A stretch of DNA of 16,655 nucleotides from Candidatus Rifleibacteriota bacterium (lineage in GTDB: Bacteria; Riflebacteria; Ozemobacteria; Ozemobacterales; Ozemobacteraceae): positions 1-16,655 of the forward strand of contig JAKQKW010000385.1 of the NCBI GenBank assembly GCA_029560455.1, given 5' to 3'. Positions 1-7,701 of this stretch are shown here, piece after piece. Position numbers and translations under genes: made by a program. The stretch's first letter is position 1, and every line of letters begins with the position of its first letter. Under the pieces are notes generated by a model that searched no databases, was not told the origin of the DNA, and saw nothing but the letters and a program-made list of their open reading frames with translations.

Positions 1-1
1 A

Positions 2-1408
2 GAAGGACTAACATGGACCACAGTTTCATCAGGAGGCTTTTCTGCAAGATATTGTCCTGCTGGTGCACTTTTTGATAACGGTGGTTGTACAATTTTTGCT
101 GAAAATGAGCTGCATAAAATTGGGGCTTTTGTTAATAGTAAAGTAATGGCAAGATATCTTGAGTTTTTGTCCCCAACCTTAAATTTTCAACCTGGTGACA
201 TTTGCAGAGTTCTATTTCCTAGGCATATTTTAAAAGCTGCTCCTCAATGTCAAAAATGCATTGAGCTGGCAAAATCAGACTGGGATTCTTACGAGACCTC
301 ATGGGATTTTGGGGAGTTGCCGCTGCTGCGGGCGGAATTCAGGCAGGACAGTCTCGAACAGACCTATGGGGTCGTGCGTGAGCACTGGAAACAGATGTGC
401 CTCGAAATGAAGCGGCTCGAAGAAGAGAACAACCGCATCTTTATCGAGGCCTATGGCCTGCAGGATGAACTGACACCCGAGGTGCCCTGGCGCGAAATTA
501 CCCTGACCTGCAACCCCTTTTACCGTTATTCAAAAAAGGCTGAAGCCTCTGAAGATACTGACGAAGCGCAGGCTGAGAATGACGAGGCCGGGAGCGAAAT
601 CGAGAGCCCTGCCGAGGCTGAAGATGATGCTTTGGCTGATGCCGGCGCCGAATTTCCGTGCGATGCGGCTCTTGAAGAGCGCCTGCTTGGCGATACGATG
701 CGCGAGCTGATCAGCTACGCGGTCGGCTGTATGTTCGGCCGCTATTCTCTCGACAAACCCGGGCTGATTCTTGCCGACCAGGGTCAGGGGGTCGAAGAAT
801 ACCTGCAGCAGGTTCCTGAACCAAGTTTTACGCCTGACCGCGATAACGTGCTGCCGATTCTCGAAGAAGAATATTTTATCGACGATATTGCCGAAAGATT
901 TAAAAAATTCATCAAAGTCGCCTTTGGCGAAGCCAGTTACCAGAAAAACCTCGAATTTATCGAAAAGGCGATCGGCAAAGATATTCGCCGCTACTTTCTT
1001 AAAGATTTTTACAACGACCATGTGAAACGCTATAAAAAACGACCGATTTACTGGCTGTTCTCTTCGCCAAACGGCAGTTTCAATGCCCTGATCTATATGC
1101 ACCGCTACCGCCACGATACCCCGAGCCAGGTGCTGAACCACTACCTCAGGGTCTATATCGAAAAAATCAACACGCGCAACCGCGACCTCGAACAGCTGAA
1201 ACTTTCGGCCTCGGCCAGCCCGCGCGACCAGAACCAGGCCGCCAAAGAGATCGACAGAAATAAAAAAATTCTGCGCGAACTTGAAACCTACGAACGCGAA
1301 ATCGTGTTTCCGCTTGCTGCCAGAAGGCTTGAAATCGACCTCGATAACGGGGTAAAAAACAATTACCCGCTTTTCGGCAAAGCTTTGAAAAAAATCACCG
1401 GGATCTGA
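2..1408 (+). CDS. pglX: BREX adenine-specific DNA methyltransferase PglX, C-terminal part (5' end outside window)
   Basis: The reading frame is open from base 2, so this is the last 468 residues of a longer gene; the ATG at 146 is internal. In BREX systems PglX methylates an adenine in a short host motif, marking self DNA and being required for exclusion of phage. The catalytic Rossmann part (NPPY) lies upstream of the window. The visible start, with TWTTVSSGGFSARY and PAGALFDNGG, matches the conserved stretch in the target-recognition half of the family. Family identity rests on that, on the long helical C-terminus and on pglZ and brxL following directly. A low-complexity acidic stretch (Glu/Asp/Ala, nt 536-650) looks like a family-variable insertion. 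The first 300 nt are about 39% GC and the next 300 about 55%. The stop is 6 nt before pglZ. Identification is firm; recognition specificity cannot be read. Confidence 0.9.
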   Translation, partial: EGLTWTTVSSGGFSARYCPAGALFDNGGCTIFAENELHKIGAFVNSKVMARYLEFLSPTLNFQPGDICRVLFPRHILKAAPQCQKCIELAKSDWDSYETSWDFGELPLLRAEFRQDSLEQTYGVVREHWKQMCLEMKRLEEENNRIFIEAYGLQDELTPEVPWREITLTCNPFYRYSKKAEASEDTDEAQAENDEAGSEIESPAEAEDDALADAGAEFPCDAALEERLLGDTMRELISYAVGCMFGRYSLDKPGLILADQGQGVEEYLQQVPEPSFTPDRDNVLPILEEEYFIDDIAERFKKFIKVAFGEASYQKNLEFIEKAIGKDIRRYFLKDFYNDHVKRYKKRPIYWLFSSPNGSFNALIYMHRYRHDTPSQVLNHYLRVYIEKINTRNRDLEQLKLSASASPRDQNQAAKEIDRNKKILRELETYEREIVFPLAARRLEIDLDNGVKNNYPLFGKALKKITGI

Positions 1409-1414
1409 GGAAAT

Positions 1415-3922
1415 ATGCAGGAAAAAATCATTCAGGCGCTGACCAGCCTCTTCGAAAAACATCGCATCGTCATCTGGTATGACGAAAAAAAAGAATTCGA
1501 CTCCGGCTTTGCCGGCATCAACCCCGGCAATGTCAAAAAACTGCGCCTCGACAACAACGAATTCGCGATCAAACAGCAACTGCTGATCAAAGACCCTGAC
1601 AGCCGTTATCTGGTTTACAAGGCCGGGGCACGCCCCGAAAACATCGGCAACTGGCTGCTCGACATCGAACTGGCCAATGCGGTTTTTTCGACCGACCAGA
1701 GTGCTCTGCTGCTCAACGAACTCGAGCTTGGCCCCGAATACGCCGAAATTACCACCGGGCACAGCTTCTTTTTCGGGGCCGCAACCCGCAAGAACGCTCT
1801 TAAAGAGCTTCTCGACCCCCGCGATTCGCTGGCGCGCGTCAGAATGAAAATGCTGGCGGTAATCGCCGGCAGCAGCCCCGATCTCGAAGCGATAATTGCT
1901 GCGCTGTTGAAAGAACATGCCGAAAACCGCAACGAAATTGCCGGGCTGCTCGAAAAATGCGGTCTGAACCGTTTTTTCTGGTCAGAAATCAGGCGTGATT
2001 ACGATTATGACTATGAAAAACCCAATATAAAAGACTTCGCCCTGCGCCTGTTTCTTGACTGTTTCAATATCGAGGCGGGTATTGTCAGCCGTACGGCCGG
2101 GCAGAAGACTCTGGCCATCAGCTGTATTCCGCTGCTGAAAGGCTGGAAAGACAACTGGAAAAACACCAAAGCCTTCAAAAGCCTTGCCAGACGTTACGAA
2201 GAAGATCTCGAAATCGAGAAAAGGCTCGAGGCAATTCCGCTAAAAAAGAAAATCGGGCTCGACTATTTTGAAGTCATCGAGCGGTCAATTATCAGAGAAC
2301 TCGTCAGTCAGGTAGATCAGAACCTGATCGGCCAGACCGATTGCGCCGAAATAATCAGGCTGCGCAAAGAAAGCTTCTGGTACAATAATTATGCCGAGGT
2401 TTACAACGCCATAAAAGCGGCGTCAGAGTTCTTTGCCGCCATAGATGGCGGCAACTTCACGGCCCAGTGCCTGAACAGCTGTTTCAATCTTTATGCCGAC
2501 AGCTGGTATCGGATCGACCAGCTATTCAGGCAATATATCAGAAGCCTGCGTGCCTGTGGCTACGTCACCCTGCTTGCCTGTCTGACGGTTAAAATCGAAA
2601 ACCGTTACATCAACAGCTTTCTGGCACCGCTGAACAACTGCTGGCTGAGCCTGCAGAACGACTGCTGGAAGTTTCCGGCGGGTATCAAAATGCAGAACCG
2701 CTTTTTTGCCGAGTACCCCGGTGATTATCTTAAAAACGGGCGAAAAATGGTGGTGATAATTTCTGATGCCATGCGTTATGAAGTTGGTGAAGAACTGTGC
2801 CGTAGCATCAACCGGCAGGACAAATACGAGGCCGGGCTGGATCGCATGCTGACACTGCTGCCCAGTTACACTCAACTCGGCATGGCGGCCCTGCTTCCCC
2901 ATGACAGGCTGCTGATAAAAGACAAAAACACGGTTCTGGTCGATGATATGCCATCAGCCGGAACCGAAAACCGCAAAAAAATTCTGCAGGCGAGAGTCAA
3001 AAAATCGCTGGCGATCGAAGCTGAAAGCATCACGAACATGGCCGGCCCCGAGCTAAAAGAGCTGGTGCGCGACCATGATCTCATCTATATTTATCACGAC
3101 CTGATCGATTCGGTGGGCGACAAGAGAGACACGCAGGATCGTGTTTTCGAAGCGGTCGAAAATACTGTTGAAGAGCTGGTTAAACTGGTAAAGAAACTTA
3201 TGGGCTCGAATGTCAGCTCGATCGCCATCACCGCTGACCATGGTTTTCTCTACCAGAACAAGCCGCTGCAGGATGAAGACTACGCCGACGACGAGCTGGA
3301 AGGCGACGAGATACTGGCTGAAAACCGGCGTTTTATCATGGGTAAAGGCCTGGTTGAAAGTGAAAGCGTCAAGAAATACACCTCGGCCCAGATCGGTCTG
3401 GCCGGCGACTTTGAAATGCTTATTCCCAACTCGCTATTCAGGCTGCGCAAGCGCGGTTCGGGCGACCGTTTTGTGCACGGCGGCGCGACGCTGCAGGAAA
3501 CGGTCATACCGGTAATCAAGGTTAAAAAGAAAAGAGAAAGCGATACCGACCGGGTCGGGATAAAGATACTGCGTGAGGGCAGCTCTACCATTTCTACCGG
3601 TCAGTTCGGTCTGAAGCTGTATCAGGAAGAACCGGTCAGTGAAAAGAAAATGCCCGTTACTCTCAGAATCGGTTTGTACAGCCATGATAACGTGCTGATT
3701 TCGAATCAGCGTGAAATTACCTTCAACTCGACCGCCGCGTCGCCGCGCGAGAGAGAGACGGTTTTGAGCCTGGTCTTGAACAACCGGTCTGGTGAATATG
3801 AAAAAACCCAGGTGTTTCTGCGCCTTGAGGAGCAATGCGAGGGCACGTCGCACTTCAAGACCCAGACAGAAGAAGTCTATTTTCTGAAAAAGAAAATAGA
3901 TTCAGACTTTGATCAATGGTAG
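1415..3922 (+). CDS. pglZ: BREX-1 alkaline-phosphatase-superfamily protein PglZ (type A)
   Basis: This 835-residue protein has the usual length for type I BREX PglZ. The N-terminal half (about 1-440) is helical and without familiar motifs. The C-terminal part carries the alkaline-phosphatase-fold core: VVIISDAMRYE with metal-ligand Asp451, IYIYHDLIDSVGD around His561/Asp562, and AITADHGFLY with Asp608/His609. In the family these bind divalent metal; PglZ proteins have been reported to have metal-dependent nuclease or phosphodiesterase activity and to be essential for BREX. The start codon is chosen because GAGG overlaps the pglX stop, 4 nt before the ATG, a typical coupled arrangement. The end overlaps an alternative brxL ATG at 3916, but the real brxL start is probably 3931. 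No truncation or missing core motif was seen. Confidence 0.93.
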   Translation: MQEKIIQALTSLFEKHRIVIWYDEKKEFDSGFAGINPGNVKKLRLDNNEFAIKQQLLIKDPDSRYLVYKAGARPENIGNWLLDIELANAVFSTDQSALLLNELELGPEYAEITTGHSFFFGAATRKNALKELLDPRDSLARVRMKMLAVIAGSSPDLEAIIAALLKEHAENRNEIAGLLEKCGLNRFFWSEIRRDYDYDYEKPNIKDFALRLFLDCFNIEAGIVSRTAGQKTLAISCIPLLKGWKDNWKNTKAFKSLARRYEEDLEIEKRLEAIPLKKKIGLDYFEVIERSIIRELVSQVDQNLIGQTDCAEIIRLRKESFWYNNYAEVYNAIKAASEFFAAIDGGNFTAQCLNSCFNLYADSWYRIDQLFRQYIRSLRACGYVTLLACLTVKIENRYINSFLAPLNNCWLSLQNDCWKFPAGIKMQNRFFAEYPGDYLKNGRKMVVIISDAMRYEVGEELCRSINRQDKYEAGLDRMLTLLPSYTQLGMAALLPHDRLLIKDKNTVLVDDMPSAGTENRKKILQARVKKSLAIEAESITNMAGPELKELVRDHDLIYIYHDLIDSVGDKRDTQDRVFEAVENTVEELVKLVKKLMGSNVSSIAITADHGFLYQNKPLQDEDYADDELEGDEILAENRRFIMGKGLVESESVKKYTSAQIGLAGDFEMLIPNSLFRLRKRGSGDRFVHGGATLQETVIPVIKVKKKRESDTDRVGIKILREGSSTISTGQFGLKLYQEEPVSEKKMPVTLRIGLYSHDNVLISNQREITFNSTAASPRERETVLSLVLNNRSGEYEKTQVFLRLEEQCEGTSHFKTQTEEVYFLKKKIDSDFDQW

Positions 3923-3930
3923 GAAAAATC

Positions 3931-6114
3931 ATGAGTAAACTCGACGACAGGATCAACGCGAATTTTTCAGGTCTGGTAGTGAGAAAAGATCTGGTTAAGG
4001 CGGTAAGGGGCAACGCAACGGTACCGAATTACGTGCTCGAATACCTGCTTGGGCAATATTGTGCCACCGACGACGAAAATTCAATAAGCACCGGTATCGA
4101 AACCGTGAAAGATATTTTGCGCAAGCACCTGGTGAACCGCAAAGAAGCGCCACTGATAAGGTCTAACATCAAAGAACGCAATGGCGCGAATTACAAGGTA
4201 ATTGACAAGATTCAGGTCGATCTGAACGACAAAGACGATGTTTATGAAGCCACTTTCTCAAATCTCGGCATAAAAAAAGTTCTGGTCGATTCAGCGACGG
4301 TCAAGGCCTACCCGCGCCTGCTGGTCAGCGGTGTCTGGTGCATAGTCGATCTGCAGTATGAACACAGCCTCGAAAAGAAAAGCTGCCCCTGGATCATGTC
4401 GGGCCTGAAGCCGATTCAGCTGTCGAAGTTTGATTTTGCCGAGTTTGTCGAGGCCCGCAAAAAGTTCAGCACTGAAGAATGGATAGATCTGCTGCTGCAG
4501 AGCCTGGGCTTTAACCCTGAGCTATTTGACCGGCGCAACAAGCTGTTGCAGCTCGTCAGGCTGATTCCATACTGTGAGCGCAACTACAACCTTATCGAAC
4601 TTGGCCCCAAAGGAACCGGTAAATCGCACGTTTACGCTGAATTCTCGCCGCATGGTTTTCTTATTTCCGGTTCAGAGGTGACCATGGCCAAGCTGTTCGT
4701 AAATAACAGCAACGGCAAAATCGGCCTGATCGGCTTCTGGGATGCAATTGCCTTCGATGAATTTGCCGGGCGTGACAAGAAGCCAAACAAGGTGCTTGTT
4801 GATACGTTAAAAAACTACATGGCCAACAAAACCTTTTCACGCGGGGTCGAAACTATCGGGGCCGAGGCTTCGCTGGTTTTTGTCGGAAATACCGACAGCC
4901 GGCTCGAGGAAATGCTGAAACACTCAGACCTGTTTATTGCTCTGCCGAAAGGTTTTTACGACTCGGCCTTTCTTGACCGCATGCATTTTTATATTCCCGG
5001 CTGGGAGATCGACATAATTCGCGGCGAAATGTTCAGTGAGGGCTATGGCTTTATTGTCGATTATTATTCAGAGGTATTGAGGCATCTGCGTAATTTTGAT
5101 TATGCCAATATTTTTGCAGATAAGTTTGAACTTTCGCCAGAGATCTCTACCCGCGACCGTGACGGTATCACCAAAACTTTTTCGGGGCTGATGAAAATTC
5201 TGTTTCCGGGTAAAGAGGCAGAAGACAAAGAGATTCAGGAGCTTCTGCATTTCGCCATCGAGGGCCGCAAAAGGGTTAAAGACCAGCTGGCGCGTATCGA
5301 TCAGACTTTTAAGGTCATTGATTTTTACTACCTGAAGGGCGACAAAAAGATAAGCGTAACCACTCAGGAAGAGGAAGCCTACCCCAATTATTATTACCGC
5401 ACTCAGGCGCTTGATATCGCGACTGAAGAAGACCAGAGCGCTGCTGCTGCCGATGCTGTTGTCGAGGCTGCTGTCGATGCTGCGGTCGAGGTCAGGAAAA
5501 AAAGCAAAGATAAGGGCAAAGCCGGTTCACCCGAGCCTGAAAAACAGGCCAAACAGTCTGAAACATCGCCTGAGCCGGAAAACAAAGCGGTTGCAAAGCC
5601 CAAGGCGAAAGACGACGAGCCTAAGCTCGATCATATTGTCATCGAAGAAGGCCAGAAGGGGGTTTCTTTTGAAAAGCTGTTTGGCCGGCATCTTAAAGGG
5701 GCGAGCTGCATAGTCATCACTGACCCGTATATGAAAGTGCTACATCAGGTTCGCTCGCTGATGGAGCTGCTTGAGCTCTGGCTCAGCCTGAATAAGGATC
5801 TGAGCGGGCTGCAGGCAAAACTTATAACTAAAAGGGACGAAGTAAAAGAAGACCAGCAGCTCGATTTCTTTGAGCGGATAAAAGAAGCCATGGCACGCGA
5901 AAAAGTCGAATTCATTTACGAATTTGATGAAAGCGGCGCGATTCACGCCCGCCATATCGTCACCAACCACGGCTGGAAGATTCTGCTCGATCGCGGCCTC
6001 GATATGTTTCAGTATTTCAGTTTCAGCGATTATCTTTCGATGGAAAACCACAACCAGCTGTACCGAAGCTGCAAAAAATTCGAGGTGACCTTTCTTCGCA
6101 ACGAAAGCTCTTAA
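3931..6114 (+). CDS. brxL: BrxL-type AAA+ ATPase of BREX with C-terminal MIT_C (phospholipase D-like) domain
   Basis: This 727-residue protein is the last gene of the BREX operon. The start at 3931 is preferred over the ATG at 3916 because AGGA (3921-3924) sits 6 nt upstream and the protein then begins MSKLDDRINANF, like other BrxL. The N-terminal part (about 1-200) has the BrxL signature VPNYVLEYLLGQYCAT. The AAA+ core has Walker A GPKGTGKS (225-232), Walker B AIAFDEFAG (Asp276/Glu277) and sensor-like VFVGNTDS. BrxL proteins form DNA-binding ring ATPases. Where many carry a Lon-like Ser/Lys protease domain, this one has an Ala/Glu/Lys/Pro-rich linker (about 496-575), then residues about 578-720 with ITDPYMK, an IHARH segment, NHGWKILLDRGLDMF and YFSFSDY. 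These match my memory of the MIT_C domain of MITD1 (DPYI, IHDR, NNGW, GRGLDYF). BrxL identity is firm; MIT_C is a strong reading by eye. Confidence 0.9.
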   Translation: MSKLDDRINANFSGLVVRKDLVKAVRGNATVPNYVLEYLLGQYCATDDENSISTGIETVKDILRKHLVNRKEAPLIRSNIKERNGANYKVIDKIQVDLNDKDDVYEATFSNLGIKKVLVDSATVKAYPRLLVSGVWCIVDLQYEHSLEKKSCPWIMSGLKPIQLSKFDFAEFVEARKKFSTEEWIDLLLQSLGFNPELFDRRNKLLQLVRLIPYCERNYNLIELGPKGTGKSHVYAEFSPHGFLISGSEVTMAKLFVNNSNGKIGLIGFWDAIAFDEFAGRDKKPNKVLVDTLKNYMANKTFSRGVETIGAEASLVFVGNTDSRLEEMLKHSDLFIALPKGFYDSAFLDRMHFYIPGWEIDIIRGEMFSEGYGFIVDYYSEVLRHLRNFDYANIFADKFELSPEISTRDRDGITKTFSGLMKILFPGKEAEDKEIQELLHFAIEGRKRVKDQLARIDQTFKVIDFYYLKGDKKISVTTQEEEAYPNYYYRTQALDIATEEDQSAAAADAVVEAAVDAAVEVRKKSKDKGKAGSPEPEKQAKQSETSPEPENKAVAKPKAKDDEPKLDHIVIEEGQKGVSFEKLFGRHLKGASCIVITDPYMKVLHQVRSLMELLELWLSLNKDLSGLQAKLITKRDEVKEDQQLDFFERIKEAMAREKVEFIYEFDESGAIHARHIVTNHGWKILLDRGLDMFQYFSFSDYLSMENHNQLYRSCKKFEVTFLRNESS

Positions 6115-6158
6115 TCAAGCCGTTTTCAATTGTAGCGGATCAGCCGACTCAGAACTGG

Positions 6159-6533
6159 TCATTTCCTGAGTTCACTTATAGCTTTCTCGACACTGTCGAA
6201 TTTCTTCAGAATGCTTTTTTTAACAGCAATAAGCTCATAATCTTCTAGAAATCCGCTTTTATCTACAATCGCAAAGAAACCTTTTACACTTTTAAGTTCT
6301 TTGCAAGCAGTAACGAGGCTTTGATAGCCCGGGTTGCTTATGCAGAAAGAGTCGCCGGTTTCGATTACAACGGTTGTACCTTTAGTTACGGGGAGAGCCC
6401 TGAAAGATTCGAGAAATTTTTCGTGTGTGTTTATTTTCAGCCCACCATGAAAGTGCATAACAAAAGTTTTCGGGTCTATCTGCCTGACTTCGATTTTGAG
6501 ACTGTCGGCTTCATCTTGATTCTGTTTTCCCAT
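6159..6533 (-). CDS. Small STAS-like (anti-sigma-factor antagonist fold) protein lacking the canonical phospho-serine
   Basis: This 124-residue soluble protein ends 45 nt from the brxL stop, in convergent orientation. The start has an AGGGGGG ribosome binding site 4 nt upstream. The pattern from about residue 20 is STAS-like: a beta strand (KTFVMHFHGGL), a helix, a hydrophobic strand (TTVVIETGD), a loop and helix (FCISNPGYQSL, 63-73), a strand (GFFAIVD), and a final helix with FDSVEKAISEL, like the usual DSVEEAL end. In classical RsbV/SpoIIAA proteins the loop reads D-S-x-G with Ser phosphorylated; here it is S66-N67-P68-G69, so the phospho-acceptor position is Asn. It is more likely a structural or sensing STAS protein than a switch controlled by phosphorylation. 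An A/T-rich stretch at 6561-6592 (TAGTAT, with TTGATG 20 nt away) is only a weak promoter candidate. Confidence 0.6.
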   Translation of the reverse strand: MGKQNQDEADSLKIEVRQIDPKTFVMHFHGGLKINTHEKFLESFRALPVTKGTTVVIETGDSFCISNPGYQSLVTACKELKSVKGFFAIVDKSGFLEDYELIAVKKSILKKFDSVEKAISELRK

Positions 6534-6705
6534 GTTTCCCCCCTGTCCTCATTTTTTCCCATACTAAACTAAAATTTCAGAAAAGACATCAAAAAAACGG
6601 CATAAAACCAAAACCGCTAACGGCAGATCGACTGGTTCATGCAGCTGGTAATATAACTTATTAGAACGAAGTATTTCTATTACTTCATACTCAAAAGGCT
6701 GGCAG

Positions 6706-6835
6706 ATTTACAGGCCAAGGGCGGACTGGATGAGAGCGAGACCGGTGGCGTGAATCAGGCCTTCTAGCCATTCTTTCATGATGCCGGTTTTGCCGCGAAG
6801 CAGCGGCAGAATCAGGCGCAGGCCGGCTACCTTGC
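6706..6835 (-). pseudogene. Truncated remnant of the gene at 8861-9274
   Basis: The sequence is nearly identical to 8859-8950 joined to 9086-9129. It therefore covers the 3' end of the intact gene with an internal 135-nt (45-codon) deletion and a second 6-nt loss in a GAGAGC repeat. Both losses keep frame. The residual frame reads KVAGLRLILPLLRGK then TGIMKEWLEGLIHATG and ends at the equivalent stop (6708-6710). The 5' half is gone: homology stops at 6835, an in-frame TGA lies a few codons further upstream, and no start codon or ribosome binding site precedes it. A shifted reading frame through it (6691-6975) is spurious. Confidence 0.8.
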
Positions 6836-6999
6836 GGTGGCGATTTCATGGACCGAGAGAAATAACAGATTGCTCCAGAAGCCTTATAAAGCGTGTAAAA
6901 CTGTGCCTTGAGATGTTTTTTTGCCGTTTTTTTCTTGGAGCACAAATTGCTTTGCAGCTCATTTTTATCCGGCAAAAAGTATTTACCCGATAATTGAAA

Positions 7000-7032
7000 A
7001 TTTCAGGGGTTTTTCCGGAATTGGTTTATTAT
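7000..7032 (+). promoter_or_regulatory. TTCCGGAA-containing upstream element of the 7119 gene (weak copy)
   Basis: A T-run followed by the perfect palindrome TTCCGGAA (7013-7020) and an A/T-rich stretch (TTTATTATG) lies about 99 nt upstream of the ATG at 7119. The layout, a T-tract then CCGGAA then A/T-rich DNA, resembles the elements upstream of the SWIM and PspA-like genes. The flanks match less well, so this copy may be chance. Confidence 0.3.
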
Positions 7033-7118
7033 GAAATGAAAAAAACCGACAGGTTGTTCAGTTTAGTTTGCTTTGATAAGCATCGCCTGCACAAATTTTT
7101 AAGCCAGGGAGAGACAAA

Positions 7119-7517
7119 ATGCCAACATCAAAAAACAATCAGGCATGGAAACCGTGTGAAGAGATAACAAGAAGGGGATGCAAATTTGTCTACATGCCAC
7201 ATGAGAGTGTCTCTGCCAATTCCTCTGATTCAAACTTCGAGGAGCTCAAATCTTTTGTAGAAGGCTCCTTGCCCGAATCGTATAAAATTGTGAGTGAATT
7301 GCGCGATGAAATCGTTGTGGTTGGACATAATGGATACTACGATGTCTGCCTGGCAAGGGTTGATTGGGCAACAGTTCTGGTGGTAGTGGTGCGTGATGAT
7401 GCCCCGGCGATTGCAAAGGGCAGATTGTCTTATGTTGCTAATGCCATCTTCAAGAAGGTTGCTGAGCACTATAAGGTTATGGTAAGCAGTGGACACCGAT
7501 TTGTGGTAAGAAAATGA
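7119..7517 (+). CDS. Unrecognised 132-residue protein
   Basis: I do not recognise this protein. The gene is supported by a GGGAGAG ribosome binding site 5 nt before the ATG and a compact frame with normal composition. It is soluble, with no signal peptide or membrane segment. A beta-rich middle (IVSELRDEIVVVGHNGYYDVCLARVDW, broken here for description into EIVVVGHNGYYD and VCLARVDW) is followed by ATVLVVVVRDDAP and a helix (YVANAIFKKVAEHYKVM), and the end is HRFVVRK. The alternating strands and final helix suggest a small alpha/beta domain. It is about 46% GC by hand count, lower than its neighbours, and is the only rightward gene between 6.1 and 16.7 kb, consistent with separate acquisition. 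A role with BREX or Rpn is possible from position only. Confidence 0.6.
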   Translation: MPTSKNNQAWKPCEEITRRGCKFVYMPHESVSANSSDSNFEELKSFVEGSLPESYKIVSELRDEIVVVGHNGYYDVCLARVDWATVLVVVVRDDAPAIAKGRLSYVANAIFKKVAEHYKVMVSSGHRFVVRK

Positions 7518-7701
7518 AACAGTCTTTTGGCAATCGCACTGCCTGGCTCTGGCCATTCATGAAGATTTTTGCCGTTCTCGTCATATCGACCTCCAGTAAC
7601 CAATATATACTTCAACATATATTTTAAGCCGTCGATTGTAAAGCCAGCTTTTTACCGAACGATCCTTTCAATTGCACGACACTTTTATCTGGGCAAGAAG
7701 C

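Larger units (their letters stand above)
6534..7118. other. 585-nt non-coding seam between the STAS gene and the 7119 gene
   Basis: This gap contains the upstream region of the leftward STAS gene (6534-6600), a decayed gene fragment (6706-6835) and an A/T-rich upstream region of the rightward gene at 7119 (about 6990-7118), which includes TTCCGGAA at 7013-7020. Poly-T stretches near 6917-6940 follow no convincing stem. No tRNA or intact gene was seen. Confidence 0.6.

Noticed and set aside
530..1918. Long leftward reading frame (462 codons) across pglX and pglZ
   Set aside because: It lies fully antisense to two well-identified genes, has no ribosome binding site or recognisable motif, and is explained by codon bias of the real frames.
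3916..3930. Upstream ATG for brxL overlapping the pglZ stop
   Set aside because: The ATG at 3931 has AGGA at proper spacing and gives the usual BrxL N-terminus; the 3916 ATG has no ribosome binding site.
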